Shown: positions 23,410 through 32,498, counted from the first letter of the stretch. The stretch is 64,000 bases of DNA from Geomesophilobacter sediminis (GCF_016458275.1 NZ_JAEMHM010000015.1:62001-126000); one strand, 5' to 3'. Numbers and translations are program-made. The notes: generated from the sequence alone by a model not told the origin.

Positions 23410-24984
23410 ATGCGTCTTCACCTGATCACCAAGCTGACCGCAGCGACCGGAGCGGTGCTCCTTTGCACCATGGTCCTCTTCGCCTACCTGAACCTCAACA
23501 ACCTCAAGGGGCTCTTGCTGCAGGAGGCCACCCTCAACGCGGACCGCATCTCCGAGACCATCCTGCGCACGACGCACAGCCAGATGCTGCGCGACGACCG
23601 CCCCCTGTTCTACCGGACCATGCAGGAGATCGGCGGCCAGCAGGGGGCCGAAGTCCGGGTGGTGAACCGGACCGGTCGGGTGATCTTCTCCACCACCGAA
23701 GCGGAAACCGGCATGATGCTCGGCAAAAGCGCCGAGATCTGCCAGGTCTGCCACAAGGGGAGCCAGCTTCTGGTCCGCGCCTCGCTCAAGAACCGGACCC
23801 GGCGCTTCTACCGGGACGGGACCGAGTACCTCGGGGTCACCAACGCCATCTACAACGAGGAGAGCTGCTACACGGCCAGCTGCCATTTCCACCCCGAGGA
23901 GTACCGGGTCCTGGGCATCCTCGACGTGGTGGTCCCGCTGGACAAGATGCACGCGCTGCAAAACGCCTTCCGCAACCGGAGCATCGCCCTCACCCTCCTT
24001 TTGATCGCCATCACCTCCCTCTCGCTTACCCTCTTCACCCAGAAACTGGTCAACCGGCCGGTGCGCGAGCTTTTGGACCACACCAAAAGGCTCAGCCGCG
24101 GCGAATTGGACGGCAAGGTCCCCTCGTTTGCCAACGACGAGCTGGGGGAACTGGCCCAGTCCTTCAACCTGATGACGGCCAACCTGAAAAAGGCGCGCGA
24201 GGAACTGGAGGGGTGGGGGAAAAACCTGGAACAGATGGTGGAGGACCGGACCCGGGAGGTGACCCAGATCCAGGCCCAGCTGGTCCGCTCCGAGAAGCTC
24301 GCGAGCCTGGGGGAGTTGGTGGCGGGGATCGCGCACGAGATCAACAACCCGCTCACCGGGATCCTGGTCTACACCTCGCTGGTCCACGGCGACGAAAAGC
24401 TCGACCCGAGCCTGAAGGAGGACGTCGAGACCGTGATCCGGGAGACCAAGCGCTGCGCGGAGATCGTCAAGGGGCTCCTGGAGTTCTCCCGCTGCTCGAC
24501 GCCGCACCTGGGCAACGCTTCGCTGAACGCCATCTCCGATGCCGCCCTCTCCATCATCGAGCACCAGACCCTGTTCCAGAACATCGAGGTGATCCGGGAG
24601 TACGACCAGACCCTCGCCCCGCTGGTGGTCGACCCGGGGCAGCTGGAGCAGGTGCTGGTGAACATCTTTTTGAACGCGGCCCAGGCGATGGATGGCGAGG
24701 GGACCCTCAGGATCGAGAGCGGCGCGGAGGGGGGGCAGGCCTACATCGTCATCTCGGACTCCGGCTGCGGCATTCCCGAGTCGCATCTGGCGAAGATCTT
24801 CGACCCGTTCTTCTCCACCAAGGAGAACAAGGGGACCGGTCTGGGGCTGTCGGTATCCTACGGGATCATCGAGAAACACGGGGGGACCATCGAGGTGCAC
24901 AGCCAGGTGGGGGTGGGGACGACGTTTACGGTCCGGCTCCCGCTGGGGGAGCCGGCGCAGATCAGCTGCAGCGCTGCCCTTTGA
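23410..24984 (+). CDS. Sensor histidine kinase with periplasmic haem-motif sensor domain
   Basis: 524 residues. A first membrane helix (about 9-29), a periplasmic domain to 190, a second helix (about 191-210), HAMP (about 211-262), a coiled coil, HisKA with the phospho-acceptor in [11 protein letters not shown] (His309), and an HATPase_c domain ([29 protein letters not shown]). The periplasmic part holds one CxxCH (CQVCH, 111-115) and one CX4CH (Cys153 to His159), both known haem-attachment forms, so it may sense redox state through covalent haem. Its 3' end overlaps the end of the convergent response-regulator gene by 23 bp, marking the likely partner. Confidence 0.88.
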   Translation: MRLHLITKLTAATGAVLLCTMVLFAYLNLNNLKGLLLQEATLNADRISETILRTTHSQMLRDDRPLFYRTMQEIGGQQGAEVRVVNRTGRVIFSTTEAETGMMLGKSAEICQVCHKGSQLLVRASLKNRTRRFYRDGTEYLGVTNAIYNEESCYTASCHFHPEEYRVLGILDVVVPLDKMHALQNAFRNRSIALTLLLIAITSLSLTLFTQKLVNRPVRELLDHTKRLSRGELDGKVPSFANDELGELAQSFNLMTANLKKAREELEGWGKNLEQMVEDRTREVTQIQAQLVRSEKLASLGELVAGIAHEINNPLTGILVYTSLVHGDEKLDPSLKEDVETVIRETKRCAEIVKGLLEFSRCSTPHLGNASLNAISDAALSIIEHQTLFQNIEVIREYDQTLAPLVVDPGQLEQVLVNIFLNAAQAMDGEGTLRIESGAEGGQAYIVISDSGCGIPESHLAKIFDPFFSTKENKGTGLGLSVSYGIIEKHGGTIEVHSQVGVGTTFTVRLPLGEPAQISCSAAL

Positions 24985-26404
24985 TGGAGATGCCGAGCTT
25001 TTTCACCAGGGCCTGAAAATTGGGACGCTGCATCCCGGTCTCCTCGGCGGCGCGGGTGACGTTCCAGTTGTTGCGCTCCAGGGCCTGCAGCGCGAAGGCC
25101 TTCTCGATCGGCTCGACCGCCGATTCCCGGATCAGCCGCTTGGTCTCCTTGAGCTCCTCGACGCTCAACGGGACGTGCATGGAAAGATCCTGGTTCTCCC
25201 TCCCCTCGGCGGTCTGCAGCTCCAGGTCGTGGCTTTCCACCAGGTCGCCCGCGCAAAGCACCACGGCCCGCTCGATGGTGGACTGCAGCTCGCGCACGTT
25301 CCCCGGGAAGGGGTAGTTGTCCAAAAGCGACAGGGCGTCCGGGGCGATGCCGCGCAGCTCCTTCCCCATCTCTTCGGAGAAATGCTTCAAAAAGTGCCGG
25401 ATCAGGATCGGTTTGTCCCCCTTGCGCTGTCGAAGCGGCGGGAGGTCGATGGGGATGATGTTGAGGCGGAAGAAGAGGTCCTCGCGGAAGGTACCTTCGG
25501 AGACCATGGTGCGGAGGTTGCGGTTGGTGGCGGCGACCAGGCGGATGTCGATCGGCTGCGGGGCGGTGCCGCCGATCGGGGTCACCTCGCGCTGCTGCAG
25601 CACGCGCAGCAGTTTCGCCTGGGTGGTCAGCGAGATGTTGGCGATCTCGTCGAGAAACAGGGTCCCGCCGTCGGCGACCTTGAAGAGGCCGGTCTTGGTC
25701 TGGATGGCGCCGGTGAAGGAGCCCTTCACGTGGCCGAAGAGCTCGCTCTCCAGGAGGTTTTCGGCGAGCGAGGTGCAGTCCACCGCGACGAAGGGGCGCT
25801 TGCGGCGTCCGGAGTTGCCGTGGATGGCGCGGGCCACCAGTTCCTTCCCCGTCCCGCTCTCCCCGGTGATCAGTACCGTTGAGTCGGTCGGCGCCACCTG
25901 GAGGATCCGCTTGTAGACCTTCTGCATCTCGGGGCTCTCCCCGATCAGCCGCTCCAGGCCATGCTCCCGGACCTCGGGGAGCGCCGCGGTAGCCTTCTCC
26001 AGGCGCATCGAGCGCTGGGCCAGCGCGCTTCGGCTTTTTTCCAGGATCTGGGCCGGCTCGAACGGCTTGGGGATGTAGTCGAAGGCGCCGTTGCGCATCG
26101 CCTCGACCGCGGTGTCGACCGTCGAATACCCGGTAATGATGATCACCGGCACGTCGGGCTGCAGCCCCTTGATGGCGGTCAAAAGCTCGAGTCCGCTCAT
26201 CCCGGGCATCTTCAGGTCGCTCAGCACCAGGTCAAAAGAGCGTTTCTGCATCAGCTCCAGCGCGAGAAAACCGCTGGCGCAGGTTTCCACCGCGATTCCC
26301 GCCTTCTCCAAGGCGCGGCGCACCCCCTCCCGGATCACCGCCTCGTCGTCCACGACGAGGACCAGCGCTCCGCTCTCCTCAGGAGCAGCTTCCACAGCTT
26401 CCAT
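24962..26404 (-). CDS. NtrC-family sigma-54-dependent response regulator
   Basis: 480 residues from the ATG at 26404, with GGAGG 5 bases upstream; an adjacent ATG at 26407 is too close to it. Order: receiver domain (LVVDDEAVIREG, acceptor Asp in LVLSDLKMPG, Lys in YIPKPF), AAA+ domain (Walker A GESGTGKE, DGGTLFLDEI), and a Fis-type HTH at the C-terminus (NNWNVTRAAEETGMQRPNFQ). The sigma-54 contact loop reads GSFTGA instead of the usual GAFTGA. The protein should activate sigma-54 promoters when phosphorylated by the adjacent kinase. A GG-N10-GC promoter lies 470 bp away before the cytochrome genes. Confidence 0.92.
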   Translation of the reverse strand: MEAVEAAPEESGALVLVVDDEAVIREGVRRALEKAGIAVETCASGFLALELMQKRSFDLVLSDLKMPGMSGLELLTAIKGLQPDVPVIIITGYSTVDTAVEAMRNGAFDYIPKPFEPAQILEKSRSALAQRSMRLEKATAALPEVREHGLERLIGESPEMQKVYKRILQVAPTDSTVLITGESGTGKELVARAIHGNSGRRKRPFVAVDCTSLAENLLESELFGHVKGSFTGAIQTKTGLFKVADGGTLFLDEIANISLTTQAKLLRVLQQREVTPIGGTAPQPIDIRLVAATNRNLRTMVSEGTFREDLFFRLNIIPIDLPPLRQRKGDKPILIRHFLKHFSEEMGKELRGIAPDALSLLDNYPFPGNVRELQSTIERAVVLCAGDLVESHDLELQTAEGRENQDLSMHVPLSVEELKETKRLIRESAVEPIEKAFALQALERNNWNVTRAAEETGMQRPNFQALVKKLGISIKGQRCS

Positions 26405-26562
26405 CATCACCTCCGGATGCGCATACCGCTGCCGCAGCAGCCTCTTGTGACCAGAGAAAGAAGCAGGGCCCACCGGTAACGGGGAGCCTCAGCCCGCCGC
26501 CTGGTCCACCGTTTGCGCCGGTGTCCGGCCAGGCCCAGATACGGAAATAAATTTTAATTACA

Positions 26563-26591
26563 AAGATACAATAGGCTTCTCACCAAGTCAA
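26563..26591 (-). promoter_or_regulatory. Sigma-70-type promoter of the response regulator
   Basis: On the minus strand TTGACT (-35, 26591-26586), 17-bp spacer, TATCTT (-10, 26568-26563). It predicts a leader of about 150 nt. The remaining interval to 26876 is GC-rich with no supported gene. Confidence 0.5.
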
Positions 26592-26876
26592 ACAATCTAA
26601 TAAGTATTTCGCCACTGTATACTTAATCTTACCTCTCCCCGGTGCGGCCCGCTCCCCTGTATATCTTTACATACACCCCCCCTTTTACCACAAACCGTCG
26701 CGATTGCAGCCGGTTGCACGCCGTTTCCGGAAACCGGCCCGCCCCGGCGCCGCCGGCTCGTGTAGCGTGTTTCTATACATCCGCGGGGTCCCGGGCCCGA
26801 AGGCGGCGCCCCGCGGCACCCCTGCCGTACCGTGATTCCAAGTGGTTAGAAAAAACTTTTGGGAACCCTCTCACAG

Positions 26877-26892
26877 TGGTACAGCATCTGCA
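26877..26892 (+). promoter_or_regulatory. Predicted sigma-54 promoter before the cytochrome genes
   Basis: TGGTACAGCATCTGCA matches the -24/-12 consensus TGGCACG-N4-TTGCA, with the essential GG (26878-26879) and GC (26890-26891) separated by exactly 10 bp. It lies 67 bp before the start of the seven-haem cytochrome gene. Confidence 0.55.
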
Positions 26893-26958
26893 GCAGGGAA
26901 GCCAGCGCAGCCAGATTGCAGGAGGATGTACTTAAATTCCACCCAAAGGAGACCTACC

Positions 26959-28005
26959 ATGTCCCGACACCACCTTCTTTTCCTGATCGCACTGGCGCTT
27001 TGGATCCCCGGCATCGCAACCGCGGCGGAAAGCAACAGGGATTGCCTCGGCTGTCACGGCAAGAGCAGCATCGTGAAGGGAGACCAGGGTAGCTACCTGT
27101 ATATCAACCCGCAGCAGTACGGCGCCACCTCGCACGCCAAGATCGGCTGCCCCTCCTGCCACGTGTCGGTCAGCGCCGCCCATCCCACCGACGGCATCCG
27201 TCCCTCGCGGGCCAGCTGCCAGGAATGCCACGGCGACGTCATGGCCGAGTACGGGGCAATCCGCCACGCGAAGAAGGCCGGCTGCTCCGACTGCCACGAT
27301 CCGCACGCGGTCAAGACCAGCGCCTCCTCCTCCGGGGCCGACGTCAACCGTCCCTGCGCGCGCTGCCATCAGCGCCCGACCATGATCGCGGTGCACAGCA
27401 AGTGGCTCCCGCAGACCAACCTGCACATGGAGGCGCTCCCCTGCATCGCCTGCCATACCGGTTCCAAGGACTACATCATCAACCTCTACGTCGAGAGCAA
27501 AGTCGGCGTATCCGGGGACTTCTGGCTGGCCCCCCTCACCGATCTCAGGCGGATCGGCGGCAAGAGCGACCCGGCGGCCCTGGTGGACCGCAACGGTGAC
27601 GGACGGGTCTCGCTGGAGGAGCTGCGCCAGTTCAACCTGTGGGCCAAGGACAAGGGGCTGCGCGTCAACGCGATGATGATGCCCAAGGTGATGACCCATA
27701 CCTTCCAGACCCTGCAAAACCGTTTCGACTGCAGCTTCTGTCATGCCTCGGGGAACAAGGGGAACCAGGAGAGCTTCGTCTGCCTGCCGCAGCCGGACGG
27801 CCGCTACGCCCAGATCCCGGTGCAGCGCGGCGCGGTCCTGGAACTGATCTACGGCACGCCGGACTTCTACATGATGGGGGCCACCCGGAGCAAGGCGCTC
27901 AGCATCATCGGCGGCCTGATCGTCGTGGGCGGGATGATGATGCCGATCGGGCACGGGACACTCCGCTTCCTGAGCCGGAAGAACCGCCAGCACCATGACC
28001 ACTGA
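26959..28005 (+). CDS. Membrane-anchored seven-haem c-type cytochrome with EF-hand loop
   Basis: 348 residues from the ATG at 26959, which has AAGGAG 7 bases upstream. A signal peptide (MSRHHLLFLIALALWIPGIA) is followed by seven CxxCH motifs: CLGCH, CPSCH, CQECH, CSDCH, CARCH, CIACH and CSFCH. Between the sixth and seventh lies DRNGDGRVSLEE (210-221), a complete EF-hand loop with calcium ligands at positions 1, 3, 5, 9 and 12. The C-terminus has one membrane helix (ALSIIGGLIVVGGMMM) and a basic His-rich tail, so the haems face the periplasm. Likely an electron carrier at the inner membrane. It is followed after 70 bp by a 15-haem cytochrome gene. Confidence 0.9.
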   Translation: MSRHHLLFLIALALWIPGIATAAESNRDCLGCHGKSSIVKGDQGSYLYINPQQYGATSHAKIGCPSCHVSVSAAHPTDGIRPSRASCQECHGDVMAEYGAIRHAKKAGCSDCHDPHAVKTSASSSGADVNRPCARCHQRPTMIAVHSKWLPQTNLHMEALPCIACHTGSKDYIINLYVESKVGVSGDFWLAPLTDLRRIGGKSDPAALVDRNGDGRVSLEELRQFNLWAKDKGLRVNAMMMPKVMTHTFQTLQNRFDCSFCHASGNKGNQESFVCLPQPDGRYAQIPVQRGAVLELIYGTPDFYMMGATRSKALSIIGGLIVVGGMMMPIGHGTLRFLSRKNRQHHDH

Positions 28006-28075
28006 GCCGGATCGGGTTCACGACATGAACAGAAATGGGGAGTATCCAACTACAGATCTCACAAGGGGGAAGGCC

Positions 28076-29323
28076 ATGTTGCTACGAACCGTATTCCTTT
28101 CCGTTGCTGCAGTCGCCGTATGTGCCGCTTCCGCAACCGCCATCGAGCTCAAGGAGATCGCCTACGACACCCAGAAGGGGGGCAAGGTCGTCTTCAGCCA
28201 CAAGGTCCACATGAAGCAAAAAGGGATCACCGGCAGCTGCAAGAGCTGCCACAGCCAGGTCTTCCCGCTGGACCGCAAGATCCACGCCACCATGGCCCAG
28301 ATGGAACAGGGCAAATCGTGCGGCGCCTGCCACGACGGCAAGCGGGCCTTCCCGCTGTCGAGCTGCGCCCGCTGCCACCAGGTGAAGGACGTGGCCATCC
28401 AGGTCCCGGCCACCGGCCCGGTCCGTTTCAGCCACGCGCGCCACACCGGAAAGTTCCCGGACTGCGCCTCCTGCCACGAGAAACTGTTCCGGATGGGGTC
28501 CAACCACCCGGTCGGCATGGCGGCGATGGAAAAAGGGAAATCGTGCGGCGCCTGCCACAACGGCAAGCGCGCCTTTGCCGTGGCCCGCTGCGCCGGGTGT
28601 CACCCGACCAAGGAGGTGAAGTTCCAGATCGCCGCGACCGGCCCGCTCACCTTCAGCCACAAGAAACACATCGCCAAGAGCAGCTGTGCGGCCTGCCACA
28701 ACAAGCTCTACACCATCGGCAACAGCCAGCATGTCTCGATGAAGGAGATGGAGAAGGGTAAATCGTGCGGCGCCTGTCACAACGGGAAAACCGCCTTCGC
28801 CCTCGCCAAGTGCGGCGGCTGCCACCAGTACAAAGACAAGGTCTACGCCGTGAAGCAGACCGGGCCGCTCCCCTTCAAACACGCCAAGCACCTGCGCAGC
28901 CTCTCCTGCGACGCCTGCCACGGCAAGGTCTACGCCCTGGGCGCCAAGCACCGTCCGGCGGTCACCATGGCGCAGATGGAAAAAGGGGCCTCCTGCGGCA
29001 GCTGCCACAACGGCGGCGTGGCCTTCGGGCTGAGAAACTGCGGCGCCTGCCACCCGGTGAAGAAGATCGCCTTCAAGGTGAAGCCGGTAACCGCATCCTT
29101 CAACCACACCAAGCACCTCTTCTACTACGACTGCACCGCCTGCCACGCGAAGATCTACAAACCGCAGCAGGGGGGCCCGAGCTACACCATGGCGCAGATG
29201 GAGCAGGGGAAATCGTGCGGCGCCTGCCACAACGACCAGCGCGCCTTCACGGTGGCGGGCAACTGCGGCAAGTGCCACGACATCGACAAGAAGTACCGCC
29301 GGGTGGAACATGCCGGGCTGTAG
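28076..29323 (+). CDS. Periplasmic 15-haem cytochrome built of five c7-type trihaem modules
   Basis: 415 residues from the ATG at 28076, after a GGGGGAAGG tract; signal peptide MLLRTVFLSVAAVAVCAASA. There are 15 CxxCH motifs in five modules of about 74 residues. Each module starts F-[SKN]-H-x-x-H (FSHKVH, FSHARH, FSHKKH, FKHAKH, FNHTKH) and contains CxxCH, M-x-x-M-x-x-G-x-SCG-x-CH and a third CxxCH. This is the c7-type trihaem pattern known from tandem 'nanowire' cytochromes such as the four-module GSU1996 of G. sulfurreducens. The leading His residues should be distal haem ligands. It probably forms an elongated electron wire in the periplasm and is likely co-transcribed with the preceding cytochrome. 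Confidence 0.92.
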   Translation: MLLRTVFLSVAAVAVCAASATAIELKEIAYDTQKGGKVVFSHKVHMKQKGITGSCKSCHSQVFPLDRKIHATMAQMEQGKSCGACHDGKRAFPLSSCARCHQVKDVAIQVPATGPVRFSHARHTGKFPDCASCHEKLFRMGSNHPVGMAAMEKGKSCGACHNGKRAFAVARCAGCHPTKEVKFQIAATGPLTFSHKKHIAKSSCAACHNKLYTIGNSQHVSMKEMEKGKSCGACHNGKTAFALAKCGGCHQYKDKVYAVKQTGPLPFKHAKHLRSLSCDACHGKVYALGAKHRPAVTMAQMEKGASCGSCHNGGVAFGLRNCGACHPVKKIAFKVKPVTASFNHTKHLFYYDCTACHAKIYKPQQGGPSYTMAQMEQGKSCGACHNDQRAFTVAGNCGKCHDIDKKYRRVEHAGL

Positions 29324-29427
29324 TCGATGATCGGATGAACAATGACCAGTGACCACGAAGGCAGGGGGGACGATTAAGATTAAAGTCTTTTGGGTCTTGG
29401 TACGATAAGGGAACTATCAGCCGAGGA

Positions 29428-29452
29428 GGCGCCGGGGAAGCCGGCGCCTTTT
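29428..29452 (+). terminator. Hairpin with short T-run after cytochrome pair
   Basis: GGCGCCGG-ggaag-CCGGCGCC followed by TTTT. It lies 24 nt before the start codon of the next gene, so it could end the cytochrome transcript or attenuate entry into the sensor gene. Confidence 0.6.
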
Positions 29453-29475
29453 CGCCGTCCAGAAGGGGGAAAGGC

Positions 29476-30288
29476 ATGTACCGAACGCTGAGTGCCCGGG
29501 CGGTCGTCCCGGTGGCGGTGGCGATCACGGGATTCGTGGTGATCTGCTGCGTCCTTCTCTACGCCTCGATGAAAAAGGACATGATCGACGGCGCCTTCGC
29601 CCAGGAGCGCAGCCTGGCCTCCACGGTCATCAAGAGCGCGCACTACACCATGCTCAAGGCGGACCGCGAGGGGCTCGCCAACATCGTCGCCAACATCGGC
29701 TCCGGCGAAGGGGTCGAGCACGTCCGGATCATCAACAGCGCCGGCGCGGTCGCCTTTTCCAGCCGCAAGGGGGAAACCGCCCTCCCGGTCGAGCGCGCCG
29801 TCGCCGACCTCTCCGCCGCCCGCGGCGGCCGGCTCTTCATCAACGGCGAAGGAAACGAGGTGCTGGCGATCCGGGTCCCGATCCCCAACGAGGACTCCTG
29901 CTCCACCGCGGCCTGCCACTTCCACCAGGCGGCCCAAAAGGAGCTCGGGGTGCTCGACATCGGCCTTTCCACCAAGCCGCTGCGGGGCAACCTGGCGGTG
30001 ATGCGCAACCGGATGCTCGTCTTTTGCCTGATGATCCTCGTCCTCACCATCGGCGGGGTGGCCGCCCTTTTGAAACGCACCGTCTTCACGCCGGTGCACC
30101 AGCTCACCGAGTTCAGCGACGGACTGGTCGCCGGAGAGCCCCTGGAGATCCCCCACCACCTGGGAGGGGAACTGGGGCGGCTGGCGAAAAACCTGAAGCA
30201 GTCGTCCGAGGAGCTCAAAAAGGCGCGCCAGCTGGCGCGGCACGAGAGCCAAGCAGCACCGGGGACAGGAGCAGATGTCCAGCGCTAA
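29476..30288 (+). CDS. Membrane sensor protein with haem-type CX4CH motif and HAMP but no output domain
   Basis: 270 residues: membrane helix about 10-30, periplasmic domain, second helix about 178-197, HAMP about 198-250, short coil, end. The periplasmic motif NEDSCSTAACHFH (CX4CH at Cys142 to His148), followed by LGVLDI, is closely similar to [13 protein letters not shown] and LGILDV in the kinase at 23410. The CxxCH of that kinase is absent. There is no HisKA, GGDEF, methyl-accepting or other output domain; the protein stops soon after HAMP. It may be a truncated kinase or a sensor acting on a partner. The GGGGGAAAGG tract supports the ATG. The stop overlaps the next gene by 14 bp. Confidence 0.8.
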   Translation: MYRTLSARAVVPVAVAITGFVVICCVLLYASMKKDMIDGAFAQERSLASTVIKSAHYTMLKADREGLANIVANIGSGEGVEHVRIINSAGAVAFSSRKGETALPVERAVADLSAARGGRLFINGEGNEVLAIRVPIPNEDSCSTAACHFHQAAQKELGVLDIGLSTKPLRGNLAVMRNRMLVFCLMILVLTIGGVAALLKRTVFTPVHQLTEFSDGLVAGEPLEIPHHLGGELGRLAKNLKQSSEELKKARQLARHESQAAPGTGADVQR

Positions 30289-30697
30289 CGCCACCATGCT
30301 GCATAAGGCGATGATCCGGGAGCTCTTCGGGGCGGCGCTCTTTCTCGGGATCAGCGTCCTTGCGGTACGCAACTTCGCCCCCTTCCCCCCTCTTTCCGAG
30401 GAGGGGCGGGCGATGCTGGGGCGTCCCCCATCCCAGGAGATGCTCGCCGCCGCCCTCATCGTCTACAGCTTCTCCGCCATCGTCCACATCCTGGCCCGCA
30501 TGACCAGCGGCTCGCCCAAGGCCGGCCCGTTCGCGCATGCCGGCTACCTCACCGCCTTCTATCTCTTCTTCCATTTGAGCGGGATCCTGCCGGAAAACTT
30601 CTGGGCCGTCTTCGCCGCCGGGGTCACCATCTTCGCGCTGGAAACCTACCAGATCCGCAACGCCGACGGGGAAGACGACGACCAAGAAAACCATTGA
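30275..30697 (+). CDS. Small integral membrane protein of unknown function
   Basis: 140 residues with about four hydrophobic helices (roughly 13-31, 57-75, 85-103 and 107-123) and an acidic C-terminal tail (DGEDDDQENH). I do not recognise a family. AGGAG lies 3 bases before the ATG at 30275; an internal ATG at 30296 is an alternative. It overlaps the preceding sensor gene, so the two are translationally linked and may work together. Confidence 0.65.
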   Translation: MSSANATMLHKAMIRELFGAALFLGISVLAVRNFAPFPPLSEEGRAMLGRPPSQEMLAAALIVYSFSAIVHILARMTSGSPKAGPFAHAGYLTAFYLFFHLSGILPENFWAVFAAGVTIFALETYQIRNADGEDDDQENH

Positions 30698-30822
30698 CTG
30701 AACACTCCAATATTGCTAGTTTACGTCCTCTAGCACATACCCAAAGCTGCCCCGAATGAGGCAGCGCCGAGGCCGGCTGCCATCCGCATCCGGCTTTTTC
30801 CGCATCCAAGGAGAAGCAACAC

Positions 30823-31020
30823 GTGCAGATCACCGTCAACGGCGAAACCGTAACCACGGAACCGGTCACGGTCCTGGCCTACCTGGAGTCAATCGGGATC
30901 GACCCGCGCCGGGTCGCCGTGGAGCTCAACCGGGACATCCTTCCCAAGGCGGAATACCCGGCCACCCTCCTTGCCGAGGGGGACCAGATCGAGATCGTTC
31001 AGTTCGTGGGAGGGGGGTAA
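30823..31020 (+). CDS. thiS: Sulfur carrier protein ThiS
   Basis: 65 residues, ubiquitin-like fold, ending in the required Gly-Gly (VQFVGGG) that is adenylated and thiocarboxylated to carry sulfur for thiazole synthesis. VNGETV at the N-terminus and [15 protein letters not shown] are typical. GTG start with AAGGAG 9 bases upstream. First gene of a thiS-thiG-thiE cluster; I see no TPP riboswitch in the 125 bp upstream. Confidence 0.93.
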   Translation: MQITVNGETVTTEPVTVLAYLESIGIDPRRVAVELNRDILPKAEYPATLLAEGDQIEIVQFVGGG

Positions 31021-31063
31021 CCCCCTCCTCCGCGTTTTATTGAGAAATGAGGGAGAACCGATA

Positions 31064-31843
31064 ATGGCTGAAAACGACAAGCTCGTCATCGCGGGGCGGG
31101 AATTCAACTCGCGGCTCATGGTGGGAACCGGCAAGTACGCGAACTACCAGCAGATGGTGCAGGCGCTCGAAGCCTCCGGGGCCGAGATCATCACGGTCGC
31201 GGTGCGGCGGGTGAACATCTCCGACCGCAACAAGGAGTCCCTGCTCGACTACATCGATACCAAGAAGTACACCCTGCTCCCCAATACCGCCGGCTGCTAC
31301 ACCGCCGAGGACGCCATCCGCACCTGCCGGCTGGCGCGCGAGGCCGGGCTTTCCGACTTCGTGAAGCTCGAGGTGCTCGGGGACGAGAAGACCCTGTTCC
31401 CGGACAACGAGGAGCTCCTCAAGGCGGCGGCGGTCCTGGTGAAAGACGGTTTCACCGTGCTCCCCTACACGAGCGACGACCCGATCGTCTGCAAGCGCCT
31501 GGAGGATCTGGGCTGCGCCGCGGTCATGCCGCTGGGGGCCCCGATCGGCAGCGGCCTCGGGATCCGCAACCCGTTCAACATCCAGATCATCATGGAGAGC
31601 GTGAAGGTGCCGGTGATCGTCGACGCCGGGGTCGGGACCGCGTCCGACGCCGCCATCGCGATGGAACTTGGCTGCGACGGCGTCCTGATGAACACCGCCA
31701 TCGCCGGCGCGCAGAACCCGGTGGCCATGGCCGAGGCGATGAACCTCGCGGTGCGGGCCGGCCGGCTCGCCTACCTCTCCGGACGGATTCCGCGCAAGCT
31801 GTACGCGACGGCCTCCTCGCCCCTGGCGGGTCTCGTTGCGTGA
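31064..31843 (+). CDS. thiG: Thiazole synthase ThiG
   Basis: 259 residues from the ATG at 31064, with GGGAG 8 bases upstream. The TIM-barrel ThiG signatures are present: LMVGTGKY near the start, [62 protein letters not shown] and [18 protein letters not shown]. It condenses deoxyxylulose phosphate, dehydroglycine and ThiS-thiocarboxylate into the thiazole phosphate of thiamine. The stop overlaps the thiE start by 4 bp. Confidence 0.96.
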   Translation: MAENDKLVIAGREFNSRLMVGTGKYANYQQMVQALEASGAEIITVAVRRVNISDRNKESLLDYIDTKKYTLLPNTAGCYTAEDAIRTCRLAREAGLSDFVKLEVLGDEKTLFPDNEELLKAAAVLVKDGFTVLPYTSDDPIVCKRLEDLGCAAVMPLGAPIGSGLGIRNPFNIQIIMESVKVPVIVDAGVGTASDAAIAMELGCDGVLMNTAIAGAQNPVAMAEAMNLAVRAGRLAYLSGRIPRKLYATASSPLAGLVA

Positions 31844-32496
31844 CCGCTGAAAGGTCCCCGCGCGTCGATTTCAACCTGTACCTGATCACGGACCGCACCC
31901 AGACCCGCGACCGCAACCTCGAGTTCGTCCTCGAGGAGGCGCTGCACGGCGGAGTCCGCGCGGTACAGCTGCGCGAGAAGGACCTCTCCTCCAAGGCACT
32001 TTACGAACTGGCTTACGACCTCAGGCGGCTCACCTCCCGTTACAACGCCCGCCTGATCATCAACGACCGCACCGATGTGGCGCAGGCGGTGGACGCCGAC
32101 GGCGTTCACATCGGGGTCAACAGCCTCCCCCTGTACAAGGTACGCCGGCTGATCGGGGACAAGAAGCTGATCGGGGTCTCCTGCCACAACCAGGTCCAGG
32201 CGATCACGGCGCAGGAGATGGGCGCCGACTTCATCACCTTCGGACCGGTGTACTACACCCCCTCGAAGGCCGCCTACGGCGAGCCGGTCGGTGTCGAGCG
32301 GCTCGCGGAGGTCGCGGAGCTGCTGGAAATCCCCGTCTTCGCCCTGGGAGGCGTCAAAAGGAAGCACTGCGGGGAACTGCTTGCCGCGGGGGCGCACGGA
32401 GTCGGGGTCATCTCGGCCATCCTCTCCGCCCCCGATCCGCGCCGCGCGGCCCGCGAGCTGCGCGGGTTCTTGCCCGCTTCGGAGCCACGCAACTGA
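31840..32496 (+). CDS. thiE: Thiamine-phosphate synthase ThiE
   Basis: 218 residues; GTG start overlapping the thiG stop (GTGA). TIM-barrel with the ThiE motifs [67 protein letters not shown] and [11 protein letters not shown]. It joins hydroxymethylpyrimidine diphosphate and thiazole phosphate to thiamine phosphate. Translational coupling fits one operon with thiS and thiG. Confidence 0.95.
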   Translation: MTAERSPRVDFNLYLITDRTQTRDRNLEFVLEEALHGGVRAVQLREKDLSSKALYELAYDLRRLTSRYNARLIINDRTDVAQAVDADGVHIGVNSLPLYKVRRLIGDKKLIGVSCHNQVQAITAQEMGADFITFGPVYYTPSKAAYGEPVGVERLAEVAELLEIPVFALGGVKRKHCGELLAAGAHGVGVISAILSAPDPRRAARELRGFLPASEPRN

Positions 32497-32498
32497 AC

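Noticed and set aside
26642-26935. Open frame upstream of the seven-haem cytochrome
   Set aside because: No ribosome binding site, Pro/Arg-rich translation, and it overlaps the predicted sigma-54 promoter.
30698-30822. TPP riboswitch before thiS
   Set aside because: The conserved CUGAGA and related elements are not present.
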